This document shows positions 63,785-64,000 of a stretch of DNA of 64,000 nucleotides, piece after piece. The notes below the pieces were generated by a model. That model was not told the DNA's origin. It did not search any database and saw nothing but the letters and a program-made list of their open reading frames with translations. The DNA is from Pseudomonas sp. BGI-2 (GTDB lineage Bacteria > Pseudomonadota > Gammaproteobacteria > Pseudomonadales > Pseudomonadaceae), in assembly GCF_004310295.1 (NCBI RefSeq), contig NZ_SISB01000020.1, forward strand, positions 1 through 64,000. The letters run 5' to 3'. The position numbers and the translations under genes were made by a program. Numbering within the stretch: the first letter of the stretch is position 1; each line of letters opens with the position of its first letter.

Positions 63785-64000
63785 ATGACACAACACAACG
63801 ACATGCTGATCGTAGGCGCTGGCATTTTAGGCCTGTCCCACGCCTACGCCGCCGCCAGACGCGGTCTCAAAGTCACGGTTTTCGAACGCAGCGAAACCCC
63901 GCTCGGCGCCTCGGTCCGCAACTTCGGCCAGGCCCTCGTCACCGGCCAGCCACCGGGCCCGATGCTCGAGCTGGCCAAAGCCAGTCGCGAGATCTGGGGC
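63785..64000 (+). CDS. FAD-dependent oxidoreductase (TIGR03364-type), truncated by window end
   Basis: Only the first 72 codons are visible. The dinucleotide-binding motif MLIVGAGILGLSHAYAAARR and VFERSE show an FAD Rossmann fold. In Pseudomonas a TIGR03364 oxidoreductase follows phnS2/T2/U2, where it is thought to act on 2-aminoethylphosphonate or a derivative. The remainder lies beyond the right edge. Confidence 0.8.
   Translation, partial: MTQHNDMLIVGAGILGLSHAYAAARRGLKVTVFERSETPLGASVRNFGQALVTGQPPGPMLELAKASREIWG

Overview
The window is a stretch of gamma-proteobacterial chromosome that reads as the Pseudomonas fluorescens lineage. The grounds are the close match of many proteins to Pseudomonas families (RppH, ArgA, SerA, the spu polyamine cluster, OprD-family porins), the lsfA/ssuEADCBF sulfonate genes, high GC coding DNA, and about twenty short inverted-pair REP elements (REPINs) of several Pseudomonas sequence families between genes. 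No prophage, insertion sequence, CRISPR array, rRNA or tRNA gene was seen. Almost all of the window is core metabolism with intact genes.

Layout. 0-8 kb: a DUF2388 protein, a stand-alone GspE/PilB-type ATPase, an ACT-like small protein divergent from an Lrp-type regulator, a CYTH-CHAD protein, then argE and argA. 8-19 kb: a sulfur-scavenging region with an orphan tauA-like binding protein, two tandem OprD-family porins, the 1-Cys peroxiredoxin lsfA, the alkanesulfonate operon ssuEADCBF and a TetR regulator. 19-30 kb: the polyamine region spuI / spuA (decayed) / spuBCDEFGH, for gamma-glutamylation, transamination and ABC uptake of putrescine and spermidine. 30-39 kb: an HD hydrolase divergent from a GlxA-type AraC regulator, a penicillin-acylase-family protein in the position of the AHL acylase HacB, and several small periplasmic or conserved proteins. 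39-50 kb: serA divergent from a D-2-hydroxyglutarate dehydrogenase, an FAH-family hydrolase, two tandem SdiA-regulated-type proteins, rpiA, ilvA, a HAD phosphatase and rppH. 50-56 kb: ptsP, an NRDE protein, a TauE/SafE exporter, lgt and thyA. 56-64 kb: the cadR/cadA metal efflux pair and the start of a 2-aminoethylphosphonate uptake locus (LysR, ATPase, fused permease, binding protein, and a FAD oxidoreductase running off the right edge).

How the genes work together. Three nutrient-scavenging systems dominate: sulfonate-sulfur (ssu, lsfA, tauA), polyamine carbon/nitrogen (spu) and phosphonate (phnS2/T2/U2). Arginine (argA, argE), serine (serA with its 2-hydroxyglutarate-recycling partner), isoleucine (ilvA), pentose (rpiA) and dTMP (thyA) genes supply the core metabolism.

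Most unusual signals: the gamma-glutamyl-GABA hydrolase spuA is reduced to a frameshifted N-terminal relic inside an otherwise intact operon; the two porins share duplicated leaders that include a hairpin element; a perfect 14-bp palindrome overlaps a putative -10 box between serA and the 2-hydroxyglutarate dehydrogenase gene; and a REP element supplies the stop codon of the TetR gene. I found no convincing wholly new multi-gene system.
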